DNA of 64,000 nt from Pantoea sp. Ap-967 (lineage in GTDB: Bacteria > Pseudomonadota > Gammaproteobacteria > Pseudomonadales > Pseudomonadaceae): the NCBI RefSeq assembly GCF_011752565.1, contig NZ_VWXK01000027.1, positions 17,270 through 81,269 of the forward strand, read 5' to 3'. The notes beneath the pieces are model-generated. The model had not been told where the DNA came from. It was given only the letters and a program-made list of their open reading frames with translations, and did no database searches. Shown one piece after another: positions 33,706 to 41,876 of this stretch; the stretch's first letter is position 1, and each line of letters begins with the position of its first letter. A program made the position numbers and the translations under genes.

Positions 33706-34539
33706 GTGCTGGCAACTTCCCTGGTATTGGTCGCCGCCCTGCTGCACGCGACCTGGAACACCCTGATCAAGTTCAGCGCCGAGCGGTTGCTGGTGATCGC
33801 CAGCATGGATGTGGTGGCATTGATCTTCGCGGTGTTCGCCGTCGCCTTCACCGAATTTCCCCCTGGCGAGATCTGGCCCTGGCTGCTGGCCTCGGCACTG
33901 GCCGAGCAGCTGTACCGCTTCCTGCTGATCCAGGCCTACCGCGTGGGCGACCTGGGGTTGGTCTATCCGCTGATGCGCGGGCTGTCGCCCCTGGTGGTGC
34001 TGGGGTTGACCCTGGCCTTTGCTGGCGAGTCGCTGAGCCAGCAACAAATCATCGGTATCCTGCTGATTCCTTGCGGCATGGCCTGCCTGCTGTGGCAAGG
34101 CGGCGGCGGGGACCGCCTGCCTTGGTCGATGCTGCCGGTGGTGGCGCTGATCGGCCTGTGCATCGGCTGCTACACCTGGTTCGACGGCCAGGCGGTGCGC
34201 CTGTGGGGCAAGCCCTGGGACTACCTGGTATGGCTGACCTTGCTCAGTGCCTGGCCTTTCCCGTTACTGGCCAGCGTGGCCAGGCGCGCGCCGTTCGTGC
34301 TGTTCTGGCGCACGCAGTGGCGGCTGGGCCTGGCGGTGGGGTTTTGCGTGCTGTTCAGCTACGCGCTGGTGCTGTGGGCCATGCACCTGGGGTCGGTGGC
34401 CGAGGCGGCGGCGCTGCGCGAGCTGAGCGTGGTGCTGGTGGTGCTGCTGGGCATGCGCTACCTCAAAGAACCTTTTGGCGGGCCAAGACTCCTAGCTTGC
34501 GGGCTGGTGTTGGCCGGCATGTTGGTAATGAAGCTGTGA
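33706..34539 (+). CDS. EamA (DMT superfamily) transporter-like membrane protein
   Basis: A 277-residue protein with about ten membrane segments. Segments such as HATWNTLIKFSAERLLVIAS at the start, AYRVGDLGLVYPLMRGLSPL in the first half and LRELSVVLVVLLGMRYLKEP in the second half are the drug/metabolite transporter pattern of two EamA repeats. The start is GTG at 33706, supported by CAAGGACCCCAAGG just upstream. The substrate is unknown. The MAPEG gene follows after 28 bases and is probably co-transcribed. Confidence 0.85.
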   Translation: MLATSLVLVAALLHATWNTLIKFSAERLLVIASMDVVALIFAVFAVAFTEFPPGEIWPWLLASALAEQLYRFLLIQAYRVGDLGLVYPLMRGLSPLVVLGLTLAFAGESLSQQQIIGILLIPCGMACLLWQGGGGDRLPWSMLPVVALIGLCIGCYTWFDGQAVRLWGKPWDYLVWLTLLSAWPFPLLASVARRAPFVLFWRTQWRLGLAVGFCVLFSYALVLWAMHLGSVAEAAALRELSVVLVVLLGMRYLKEPFGGPRLLACGLVLAGMLVMKL

Positions 34540-34567
34540 CCTTACGACTGAACAAGGAGTGCTGTGC

Positions 34568-34954
34568 ATGACCGTTGCCCTGTGGTGCATCCTGATCGCG
34601 TTGTTTCTGGCGCCGCTGTGCGCGCTGATTGCCAAGGTATCGAGCGGCCGCTTCGGCCTGAAGGACAACCACGACCCGCGGGCCTTCCTCGACACCCTGT
34701 CGGGCTTGCCGCGCCGCGCGCACGCCGCCCAGCAGAACAGCCACGAGGCCTTTCCGGCGTTTGCCGCGGCGGTGCTGGTGGCCGATATCGTGGGCAATGC
34801 CGAACAGGTGACCCAGGATGTGCTGGGGGTGCTGTATATCACCAGCCGGCTGCTGTACATCATCTGCTACCTGGCGGACTGGGCAGCGTTGCGCTCGGTG
34901 GTGTGGTTCGCCGGGGTGGCGTTGATCGTGTCGTTCTTCGTGGTTTCCATTTAG
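34568..34954 (+). CDS. MAPEG family membrane protein
   Basis: A 128-residue four-helix membrane protein of the MAPEG family (eicosanoid and glutathione metabolism relatives). Typical pieces: KDNHDPRAFLDTLSGLPRRA and AQQNSHEAFPAFAAAVLVAD, with conserved Arg, Asn and Glu. Bacterial members are of uncertain function. The start at 34568 follows AAGGAG by 8 bases; a GTG three codons earlier is in frame but lies on the ribosome site. Confidence 0.88.
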   Translation: MTVALWCILIALFLAPLCALIAKVSSGRFGLKDNHDPRAFLDTLSGLPRRAHAAQQNSHEAFPAFAAAVLVADIVGNAEQVTQDVLGVLYITSRLLYIICYLADWAALRSVVWFAGVALIVSFFVVSI

Positions 34955-34986
34955 TGAGCGACTAACTAGCTGATTTAGCGGAAAAC

Positions 34987-35078
34987 TCTGTAGGAGCGGG
35001 CTTGCCCCGCGAAGCAGGCAACGCGGTGCGTGGCACCGGCTGCGCCGGTGTTCGCGGGGCAAGCCCGCTCCTACAGAG
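34987..35078. repeat. BIME between MAPEG gene and mltA
   Basis: Inverted REPs CTGTAGGAGCGGGCTTGCCC and CGGGGCAAGCCCGCTCCTAC, with CACCGGCTGCGCCGGTG between. The left flank (AGCTGATTTAGCGGAAAACT) resembles the flank of the element at 27.87 kb. Confidence 0.82.
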
Positions 35079-35091
35079 GCAAAGCGTAACG

Positions 35092-36243
35092 TCAGAGGAC
35101 TTTAGGCACTTCAGGCAACGGTTTGCCCTTGGGCCACAGCATCCAGATCTGCCCCTGCTGCTTCATGTTCCCTGCCAGCTCACCCGCTTCAGGCCCGGTT
35201 CCCCAGAACAGGTCGGCGCGCACCTCGCCCGCAATCGCCCCTCCGGTGTCCTGGGCACCCACTGGCCGCACCACCGGCGTGCCATCAGGCCGGGTGGTCG
35301 ACAGCCACAACAAGCTCCCCAACGGAATCACCTTGCGGTCGATGGCCACGCTGTAGCCTGCCGTCAGCGGCACGTTCAGCGAGCCGCGTGGGCCTTCGTT
35401 GCTGTCTGGGCGGGTGCTGAAGAACACGTAGCTGGGGTTACTGGCCAGCAGTTCCGGCACCCGCTGCGGGTTGGCCTGGGCCCAGGCATGGATGGCGCCC
35501 ATGCTCACTTCTTCCTTTTTCAACTGGCCCTGGTCCACCAGCCAGCGCCCGATTGGCCGGTAGGGGTGGCCGTTCTGGTCGGCATAGCCCAGGCGCAGCT
35601 GGCGGCCGTCTTCCAGCTGCACCCGGCCAGAGCCCTGGATCTGCAGGAACTGCAGGTCCATCGGGTCGGTCAGCCAAGCCAGTACCGGCGCCTTGACGCC
35701 GTTGCGGTTGATGACCTCAGCCGTGTCGTAGGGCTTGAGCACGCGGCCATCCAGGCGCCCGCGCAGGCGCTTGCCCTTGAGCTCGGGGTACACGCTGGCC
35801 AGGTCGACGACGATCATGTCGTCCGGCACCCCATACACTGCCACGTGGGCGGCTTCGGTGCGCTTCAGGCTGCCGGGGTAGACCGGTTCGTAGTAGCCGG
35901 TGATCAGGCCGTTGGCGTTGTTGTCGGCGGCTCGCAGGCCGTAGACCTGCAGGTTCTGCTCAAGGAATGTGCGCACCTGGGCGGCGCTTGCGCTGTCGCT
36001 GCCGGCCGCTTCGCAGGTGGCGGCCCACACCGGGTCGCGCTTGAGCTTTTCGCAGCCGCTGCGCCAGGCATAGAAGCCGGCCAGCAGGTCTTCGTCGCTG
36101 ACCGCGGGCAGGTCTTGCCAGGTGGCCGGGGCATAGGTGGCGATGGCATGGGGCTCAGGCTTGGCGTTGTCGCCGCCGTTGCAGCCTGCCAGCAAGGCCA
36201 GCGCGGGGAGTGTCCAGGCCAGGTGGCGCAGGGCAGATTTCAT
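35092..36243 (-). CDS. mltA: Membrane-bound lytic murein transglycosylase A
   Basis: A 383-residue outer-membrane lipoprotein that cleaves peptidoglycan glycan strands with formation of 1,6-anhydro ends. The start at 36243 gives MKSALRHLAWTLPALALLAG and a lipobox Cys (LLAGC). The mature protein has the family features GLITGYYEPVYPGS, IQGSGRVQLEDG and the catalytic Asp in VGAQDTGGAIAGEVRADLFW of the 3D domain. It sits alone between a BIME and the divergent cytochrome c'-like gene. Confidence 0.95.
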   Translation of the reverse strand: MKSALRHLAWTLPALALLAGCNGGDNAKPEPHAIATYAPATWQDLPAVSDEDLLAGFYAWRSGCEKLKRDPVWAATCEAAGSDSASAAQVRTFLEQNLQVYGLRAADNNANGLITGYYEPVYPGSLKRTEAAHVAVYGVPDDMIVVDLASVYPELKGKRLRGRLDGRVLKPYDTAEVINRNGVKAPVLAWLTDPMDLQFLQIQGSGRVQLEDGRQLRLGYADQNGHPYRPIGRWLVDQGQLKKEEVSMGAIHAWAQANPQRVPELLASNPSYVFFSTRPDSNEGPRGSLNVPLTAGYSVAIDRKVIPLGSLLWLSTTRPDGTPVVRPVGAQDTGGAIAGEVRADLFWGTGPEAGELAGNMKQQGQIWMLWPKGKPLPEVPKVL

Positions 36244-36353
36244 CAGTGGGTACCTGTTGGGGGCGAACATGAAGATTCGCCCTTGTGTTTTATGTGGCTA
36301 TTGGTCTTTGCCCGATGGGCGGCGATACTGGCGGCCCATTTACCTAGGCCGAC

Positions 36354-36809
36354 GTGAACCCGATGTTCAAGCGATTGACCGTTGTACTGCTTGCCGCCCT
36401 TGCCCTGAGCGCCTGTGACCGGGTTGACCCGAACTCGCCGCTGGGCAAGCGCAAGGCCATCTTCAAGGACATGCTCAAGACCAGCGAAGACCTGGGGGGC
36501 ATGCTGCGCGGGCGCTTGCCGTTCGACGGCGTGAAATTCGCCGTGGGTGCGGCGAAACTCGATGGCCTGGCCCATGAGCCGTGGCAGCACTTCCCGCAGG
36601 TGCGTGATGGCGGCGACAGCAGTGCACGGGCGGACGTGTGGCAGCGGCAAGCGCGCTTCCAGGACCTGGCCAGGCAGCTGGAGGGGGTGACCGGTGAGCT
36701 GGTGGGCGTAACCCGCACCCAGCCGCTGGACGCGGCGCGGTTGAAAGCGCCGATGGACAAGGTGGAGGCGGCGTGCAAGGCGTGCCATAGCGAATTCCGC
36801 AATCACTGA
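36354..36809 (+). CDS. Cytochrome c'-like lipoprotein
   Basis: A small secreted protein (about 151 residues) with a lipoprotein signal (MFKRLTVVLLAALALSAC) and a single haem c motif CKACH near the C-terminus, at the end of a helical bundle: the layout of the cytochrome c' family (cytochrome c prime domain). Such proteins bind gases or take part in periplasmic electron transfer; the specific role is unknown. GTG 36354 is called because CTAGGCC lies at the right distance; ATG 36363 is equally possible and does not change the signal. It is divergent from mltA. Confidence 0.8.
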   Translation: MNPMFKRLTVVLLAALALSACDRVDPNSPLGKRKAIFKDMLKTSEDLGGMLRGRLPFDGVKFAVGAAKLDGLAHEPWQHFPQVRDGGDSSARADVWQRQARFQDLARQLEGVTGELVGVTRTQPLDAARLKAPMDKVEAACKACHSEFRNH

Positions 36810-36831
36810 AGCGCTGGGCTGGCGCTCACTC

Positions 36832-36947
36832 TGTAGGAGCGAGCGTTGCTCGCGATGGGGCGCGTAGCGGCCCCAGGCTTTCAGCTTCGTGGCCACAATT
36901 GCCGGGGCTGCCTTGCAGCCCATCGCGAGCTGCGCTCGCTCCTACAG
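36832..36947. repeat. BIME after the cytochrome c'-like gene
   Basis: Inverted REPs CTGTAGGAGCGAGCGTTGCTC and GAGCTGCGCTCGCTCCTACAG, with inner hairpins GGGGCGCGTAGCGGCCCC and GGCTGCCTTGCAGCC. It lies between convergent stop codons. Confidence 0.8.
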
Positions 36948-36973
36948 GTACCGCGCTGGCTGGCCCAGGCGCC

Positions 36974-37366
36974 TTAGCGGTCCAGGTCGTCAACCGCTTC
37001 CTGCAATTCCTTGCGTGACTCGGCCAGCTTGTCCTTGCGCTTGTTGATCTTCTCGGCGTCGCCTTTCTTCTCGGCTTTCTTCAAGTCTTTTTCACGCTGT
37101 GCCACTTCGTGACGCGCATCCAGCACCTTTTGCTCGCGCTCTTTGCGCAGGCTGCTGTCGGTGCAGTTCTGCGCACCGCGCAGGGCCTCTTCCAGCCCGG
37201 CCACCTGGTCGTTGTTGCCGTGGTCACGGGCAATCTGCAACTGGTTCTCGATGGCGCTGCGCTTGGCGGCGCAGCCGGTCAGGCCTTCATCGGGCGCGGC
37301 GGCCTGTGCGGCGCCAGCCGCCAGGCCCAGCGCGGTCAGCAGGGCGAGGGTGGACATGGATTTCAT
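36974..37366 (-). CDS. DUF1090 family periplasmic protein
   Basis: A 130-residue secreted protein. Signal peptide MKSMSTLALLTALGLAAGAA with cleavage at AQA-A, then a two-cysteine helical region (GCAAKRSAIENQLQIARDHG ... NCTD) and a highly charged Lys/Glu-rich coiled coil to the end. This matches the DUF1090 (YqjC-like) family, whose function is not known. An AGGAGGC site precedes ATG 37366. Confidence 0.85.
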   Translation of the reverse strand: MKSMSTLALLTALGLAAGAAQAAAPDEGLTGCAAKRSAIENQLQIARDHGNNDQVAGLEEALRGAQNCTDSSLRKEREQKVLDARHEVAQREKDLKKAEKKGDAEKINKRKDKLAESRKELQEAVDDLDR

Positions 37367-37508
37367 CAAAGCCTCCTGGACGGGGCGGGGCAGCAAAAGT
37401 TGGGGCAAATCCTGCCTTGGTTTTCACGATTTAGAAACCCTTCTTCGATGTTTCTGAAACAAGTTGGGCGTTTTCCTACAGCTGTTATTGTTAAAAGGCG
37501 TTGCCAAC

Positions 37509-39173
37509 TCATTGAAAGCCCTCTATTCCGCGCGCTCCCAGCTGCTCGGCAAGCGCCTGCACCTCTGCGGTGGCGAAGAACGCCGTGAGTTGCCGTGCGC
37601 GGATGTCACCGATGCCCGGCAGTGCCTGCCAGTCCTGGGCGCCAAGCCCGGCAAGGTGTGCCCAATCGCCAGGCAGGCTGAGGTTGCGTGGGGCGGGCAC
37701 GCCGAGCCCGCGCAGCCATTGGCTGAAAGGCCGGGCCCGGCCCAGCGCGAAGCTTGCCTGCAACTGCCTGGCTACCGCGCTGCTGATGCCGGGCAGGGCC
37801 GCCAGTTGTTCCACATCAAGGCTTAGCCAGTCGCCCAGCTGGGTCACCTGCCCGGCCTGCACCAGTCGCCGCCAGGTGCCTGGCCCGGTGCCCGGCATGG
37901 CCAGCCCCTGCTTGCCACTGAGCCACACCAGGCGGGCGATGAACTGCTCCTGGCAGCCATCGCTGGCCTGCCAGCAGCTGTGGGCGCCGTATTGCCCGGG
38001 GCCGGGCGGCGTGACCGGCTGGCGCTCGGTGGCGCGGTGCACCACTTGGTCGAAGCGTGGGATGGTCAAGCCGGCAAGGCTGATGGCCACTTGGTCACCC
38101 GGGCGAATATCCAGCGCTTGCCAGCGGGCCAGGGAGCCCAGGCTGACCTGGGTAACCCGGCGATCGTCCAGCTCAACGGTGTTCAGCTTCAACACCGGGG
38201 TGACGCGCCCGGTGCGGCCAACCCGAAACTGCACCTCACGCACCTCGGCCATGGCCTGGGAAAACGGGTATTTCCAGGCTGCGATCCAATACGGCGCACT
38301 GGCCTGCCAGCGGTCGGCAGGGGGGCGGCTGTCCTGGCGCAGGATGACGCCATCGGTGGCAAAGGGTAGCGCCGAGCGGTACCAGTGCTCGCGCCAGTGG
38401 GCCGCTTCCTGGGCGCTGGTGATGGCCACACTGAAGCGCTGGCTGTCGCCGAAGCCCAGTTGCGCCAGCTGTAGCAGGCGCTCGGCCTGGCTGGCCGGGC
38501 CCTGGGGCCAGTCCCAAACGAACAGGCCGATGGTTGCGCCCTGCTCGTGGCTCAGTTGTTTGCGCGCCAACAGCCCGGCCACCGTGCCGCGGGCGTTGGC
38601 CGCGCCGGCCTGGGCTTGCACGTGGGCGTCCAGGCGCAGGTAAAGCTCGCCTTGCACCACCAGGTTTCGCGGCTCGGGCAATTGCCGGGTGATCGCGCCC
38701 AAGGCCGCGATATGCCGGCTCCAATCGTGACCCTGAACGCCGTCACCGCGGCTCAGCACTTGCACCAGCTGGCCGTTTTGATAGACCAGCGTGGTGGCCA
38801 CGCCATCGACCTTTGGCTGCAACCAGACACCGGATTTACCGCGCATCCAGCGCTCCACTGCCTGCGCGTCGCCGAGTTTGTCGACGCCGGTGTGGGGGAC
38901 CGGGTGGGCGATTGGGCCACGGGCGCTGGCCAGCGGGTTTGGTTGGTGCGCCAGGGCGAAACAGCCTTGCAGGTTTTGCAGGCGTTGGCGGCTCTGGTCG
39001 TAGAGCGTGTCGGCGACCAGGGCCTGGCCCAGGCGGTGGTAGTGGTCATCCCATTGGCTCAGGGTATTGCGTAGCTGCAGGACTTCCGCCCGGGCGCGTT
39101 CGGGTGGCCAGTCCGGGCACTGGGCGGCTTGGGCGGGGAGCGCGAGGAAAAGCAGGAGCAGCAACAGCGGCAT
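37509..39173 (-). CDS. ligB: NAD-dependent DNA ligase LigB, with predicted signal peptide
   Basis: A 554-residue LigB-type NAD+-dependent DNA ligase. The AMP-accepting Lys is K121 in LQPKVDGVATTLVY; RGDGVQGHDW and the OB-fold region VTQVSLGSLARWQALDIRPG follow, then a two-Cys remnant of the zinc finger (CWQASDGC) and HhH repeats (ALPGISSAVARQL, ALPGIGDIRARQL). No BRCT domain is present. The chosen start (39173, AAGG 7 bases upstream) yields MPLLLLLLFLALPAQAAQCP, which looks like a Sec signal peptide. E. coli LigB has a similar start. An export signal on a NAD-dependent nuclear-type ligase is odd. An ATG 3 codons upstream is the alternative start. Confidence 0.9.
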   Translation of the reverse strand: MPLLLLLLFLALPAQAAQCPDWPPERARAEVLQLRNTLSQWDDHYHRLGQALVADTLYDQSRQRLQNLQGCFALAHQPNPLASARGPIAHPVPHTGVDKLGDAQAVERWMRGKSGVWLQPKVDGVATTLVYQNGQLVQVLSRGDGVQGHDWSRHIAALGAITRQLPEPRNLVVQGELYLRLDAHVQAQAGAANARGTVAGLLARKQLSHEQGATIGLFVWDWPQGPASQAERLLQLAQLGFGDSQRFSVAITSAQEAAHWREHWYRSALPFATDGVILRQDSRPPADRWQASAPYWIAAWKYPFSQAMAEVREVQFRVGRTGRVTPVLKLNTVELDDRRVTQVSLGSLARWQALDIRPGDQVAISLAGLTIPRFDQVVHRATERQPVTPPGPGQYGAHSCWQASDGCQEQFIARLVWLSGKQGLAMPGTGPGTWRRLVQAGQVTQLGDWLSLDVEQLAALPGISSAVARQLQASFALGRARPFSQWLRGLGVPAPRNLSLPGDWAHLAGLGAQDWQALPGIGDIRARQLTAFFATAEVQALAEQLGARGIEGFQ

Positions 39174-39285
39174 GGCACGCATCCTTGCGTGGCGAGGTGG
39201 AGCGCTCAGCCTAGATACAGGCGAGCGCGAATGCGCGTTGCAGTTGTCAGGTGATATGTCGGGCGGCGCTTGCGCGGCGCCTGCC

Positions 39286-39312
39286 TGGTAGGAGCGAGCA
39301 AAGCTCGCGATA
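39286..39312. repeat. Single REP between ligB and metK
   Basis: One REP, GGTAGGAGCGAGCAAAGCTC followed by GCGATA, without a visible inverted partner. It lies upstream of ligB and downstream of the metK terminator. Confidence 0.7.
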
Positions 39313-39324
39313 CGATGCATCAGG

Positions 39325-39364
39325 CAAAAAAAAAGCCCCCGCCGATCCACTCGGCAGGGGCTTT
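39325..39364 (-). terminator. Intrinsic terminator of metK
   Basis: Minus strand: AGCCCCTGCCGA, short loop, TCGGCGGGGGCT, then a run of nine T. A classical strong terminator 22 bases past the metK stop. Confidence 0.93.
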
Positions 39365-39385
39365 GGTCAACCGCGGCAGGAAAAA

Positions 39386-40576
39386 TTACAGGCCAGCAGC
39401 GTCACGCAGCGCCTGGGCGCGGTCGGTGCGTTCCCAGGTGAAGGTGGTGAAGGTGTCGTCGCCGACGGTCTTCTGCTGCGGCTCGCGGCCGAAGTGGCCG
39501 TAGGCTGCGGTTTCCTGGTACATCGGGTGCAGCAGGTCGAGCATCTTGGTGATGGCGTACGGGCGCAGGTCGAAGCACTCGCGCACGATCTGGATGATCT
39601 TGTCGTCGGAAACCTTGCCGGTGCCGAAGGTGTTGATCGAAATGGAGGTCGGCTGGGCCACGCCGATGGCGTAGGACACCTGGATCTCGCAGCGCTCGGC
39701 AAGGCCGGCGGCAACGATGTTCTTGGCGACATAGCGGCCGGCGTAGGCGGCGGAACGGTCGACCTTGGACGGGTCCTTGCCGGAGAACGCGCCACCACCG
39801 TGGCGGGCCATGCCGCCGTAGGAGTCGACGATGATCTTGCGGCCGGTCAGGCCGCAGTCGCCCACTGGGCCACCGATGATGAAGTTGCCGGTCGGGTTGA
39901 TGTGGAACTGGGTGCCCTTGTGCAGCAGTTCGGCCGGCAGGGTGTGCTTGACGATCAGCTCCATCACGGCTTCCTGCAGGTCTTTCTGCGAAACCTCAGG
40001 GTTGTGCTGGGTGGACAGCACCACGGCGTCGATGCCCACCACCTTGCCATTTTCGTAACGGCAGGTGACCTGGGACTTGGCATCCGGGCGCAGCCAAGGC
40101 AGCAGCTTGGATTTGCGCGCTTCGGCCTGGCGCTCGACCAGACGGTGCGAGAAGCAGATCGGTGCCGGCATCAGCACGTCGGTTTCGTTGCTGGCGTAGC
40201 CGAACATCAGGCCCTGGTCGCCAGCGCCCTGGTCTTCTGGCTTGGAGCGGTCAACACCCTGGGCGATGTCCACCGACTGCTTGCCGATGATGTTCATCAC
40301 GGCGCAGGTGGCGCCGTCGAAGCCGACGTCGGAGCTGTTGTAGCCGATGTCGATGATGACCTTGCGCACCAGGTCTTCCAAGTCGACCCAGGCCGAGGTG
40401 GTGACTTCGCCGGCGATGATCGCGACACCGGTCTTGACCAGGGTTTCACAGGCGACGCGGGCATACTTGTCCTGGGCGATGATGGCATCGAGGACTGCGT
40501 CCGAAATCTGGTCGGCGATCTTGTCCGGATGCCCTTCGGACACGGACTCGGAGGTGAAAAGGGAGTATTCGCTCAT
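39386..40576 (-). CDS. metK: S-adenosylmethionine synthetase
   Basis: MetK makes S-adenosylmethionine from methionine and ATP. The 396-residue protein has the N-terminal SEGHPDKIADQISDAVLDAI, the signature GAGDQGLMFGYA, and the phosphate-binding GGGAFSGKDPSKVDRSAAY. It lies 19 bases after the ArsR-methyltransferase gene on the same strand, so the two form an operon ending at the terminator 39325-39364. Regulation through the palindrome upstream of the first gene is likely. Confidence 0.97.
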   Translation of the reverse strand: MSEYSLFTSESVSEGHPDKIADQISDAVLDAIIAQDKYARVACETLVKTGVAIIAGEVTTSAWVDLEDLVRKVIIDIGYNSSDVGFDGATCAVMNIIGKQSVDIAQGVDRSKPEDQGAGDQGLMFGYASNETDVLMPAPICFSHRLVERQAEARKSKLLPWLRPDAKSQVTCRYENGKVVGIDAVVLSTQHNPEVSQKDLQEAVMELIVKHTLPAELLHKGTQFHINPTGNFIIGGPVGDCGLTGRKIIVDSYGGMARHGGGAFSGKDPSKVDRSAAYAGRYVAKNIVAAGLAERCEIQVSYAIGVAQPTSISINTFGTGKVSDDKIIQIVRECFDLRPYAITKMLDLLHPMYQETAAYGHFGREPQQKTVGDDTFTTFTWERTDRAQALRDAAGL

Positions 40577-40595
40577 CTCGACGGGTTCCTAAAAT

Positions 40596-41588
40596 TTACC
40601 GATGGTGTGTGTCGCCAGCCGTCCGCTGAAAATGGCGGACCTGGATCTGGAAACCGTTACGCAAGCCCACATAGAGGCTGTCCCCCGGGGCCAGCCCGGC
40701 TGCTGTGGCCCAACGGGCCAGGTCGTCCTGCTCAAAACCCAGCCAGAGGTCGCCGCAGGCATCGCGCGCCCACCCCTGGTCATGGCTGCACAGTTCGGTG
40801 ACCAGCAGGCTGCCGCCTGCCTTCACCCGTTTGGCCAGCTGGCGCAGGGCCAGGGCCGGGTCGCTGAAATGGTGCAGGACCATGTTCAGCACAACGCAGT
40901 CGGCTTCCACATCCGTTGCACCCAGTGCATCGGCCAACTGCAGGTTTACGTTGCCCAGGTGTTCGCGTTCGCACACCTGGCGCGCCAGTTCGAGCATGGT
41001 CGGGCTGTTGTCCAGGGCCGTGACCTGGGCAAAGCGCCGGGCCAGGTCCGGGAGGAAACCACCATCGCCCGGGCCGACCTCCAGCACGCTGGCGCTGGCG
41101 GCGAAATGCAGCTTGTCGAGCAGGGCCAGCAGGCTTTCGCGGTATTGCGGCAGGCCGGCGATCAGGTCTTGCTGGGCGCGGAATTTCTCTTCCACCCGCA
41201 GGAAAAAGTCTTGGCTGGTGGCGGCGCGGCGCTGCTGCACTTGGGCGATACGCGCCTGCACGTCGTGCGCCAGGGGCAGCTCGTCGACCTCTTCGAGCAG
41301 CGCCGTGTGCAGGCGACCACCGAAATGCTGGCTGTCGGGCAGGGCACGGCGATAGAAGATCGCATTGCCTTCGCGGCGGGTGGCCACCAGGTCGGCCTGG
41401 GCCAGCACCTTGAGGTGGTGGCTCATGCCCGACTGGCCGATGCCGAAGATCTGCGCCAGTTCCAGCACGCCGAACGAGTCGCTGGCCAGGGCGCGCAACA
41501 CGTTCAGGCGCAGCGCATCGCCACTGGCCTTGCACAGGGCGGCCAGGGTATCGCTTTGCTGGGGAACGGGTTGCTCATTGATGTTCAT
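40596..41588 (-). CDS. ArsR-type regulator fused to a SAM-dependent methyltransferase (SahR-like)
   Basis: A 330-residue fusion. Residues about 10-100 form an ArsR winged helix (LAALCKASGDALRLNVLRAL, then ELAQIFGIGQSGMSHHLKVL), without the cysteine metal motif of arsenic sensors. Residues about 150-320 form a class I methyltransferase domain with motif I in VLEVGPGDGGFLPDLA and the acidic end of strand 2 in VTALDNSPTMLELA. Position directly upstream of metK and a SAM/SAH-binding domain suggest a regulator that senses SAH or SAM; SahR-type ArsR repressors control methyl-cycle genes in other proteobacteria. A 9-bp-arm palindrome 43 bases upstream of its start is the likely operator. Whether the methyltransferase domain is catalytic or only a sensor is unknown. 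Confidence 0.85.
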   Translation of the reverse strand: MNINEQPVPQQSDTLAALCKASGDALRLNVLRALASDSFGVLELAQIFGIGQSGMSHHLKVLAQADLVATRREGNAIFYRRALPDSQHFGGRLHTALLEEVDELPLAHDVQARIAQVQQRRAATSQDFFLRVEEKFRAQQDLIAGLPQYRESLLALLDKLHFAASASVLEVGPGDGGFLPDLARRFAQVTALDNSPTMLELARQVCEREHLGNVNLQLADALGATDVEADCVVLNMVLHHFSDPALALRQLAKRVKAGGSLLVTELCSHDQGWARDACGDLWLGFEQDDLARWATAAGLAPGDSLYVGLRNGFQIQVRHFQRTAGDTHHR

Positions 41589-41630
41589 GGGGCGGCAGTC
41601 TAGACAGGCATGGCAGCACCCGCAAGGCCT

Positions 41631-41650
41631 ATATCAAAAAGTTTTGATAT
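41631..41650. promoter_or_regulatory. Palindromic operator upstream of the arsR-metK operon
   Basis: ATATCAAAA-AG-TTTTGATAT: nine-base arms, perfectly paired, with a 2-base centre. AT-rich and alone in GC-rich DNA, it lies between the divergent ArsR-methyltransferase and tkt genes. This is the form expected for an ArsR dimer site. Autoregulation of the fusion gene and metK is inferred. Confidence 0.75.
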
Positions 41651-41680
41651 TGAGTGATAGGCGGAAAACCCCATGCCTGC

Positions 41681-41712
41681 CGGGGCCTTTTCGCGGGTAA
41701 ACCGGCTGTCAC
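41681..41712. repeat. Degenerate single REP
   Basis: GGGGCCTTTTCGCGGGTAAA followed by CCGGCTGTCACAGG resembles the P. putida REP, but with changes in the stem (CCGGCTGTC for CCGCTCCTA). Confidence 0.55.
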
Positions 41713-41876
41713 AGGATGAGGCCCGCACTGTTCTCCGGGTTTTTACCCGAAATGAGTGCCAATCAGAGGAAAATCCCCCAACTGCGACCATCCGTCATTG
41801 CCCCCAGCCCCCGCAGTGGGCGAAAATGGTCGCCTTTTTCGTGACACCACCCAATTCAAGCCCCAGGAGATAAGCG

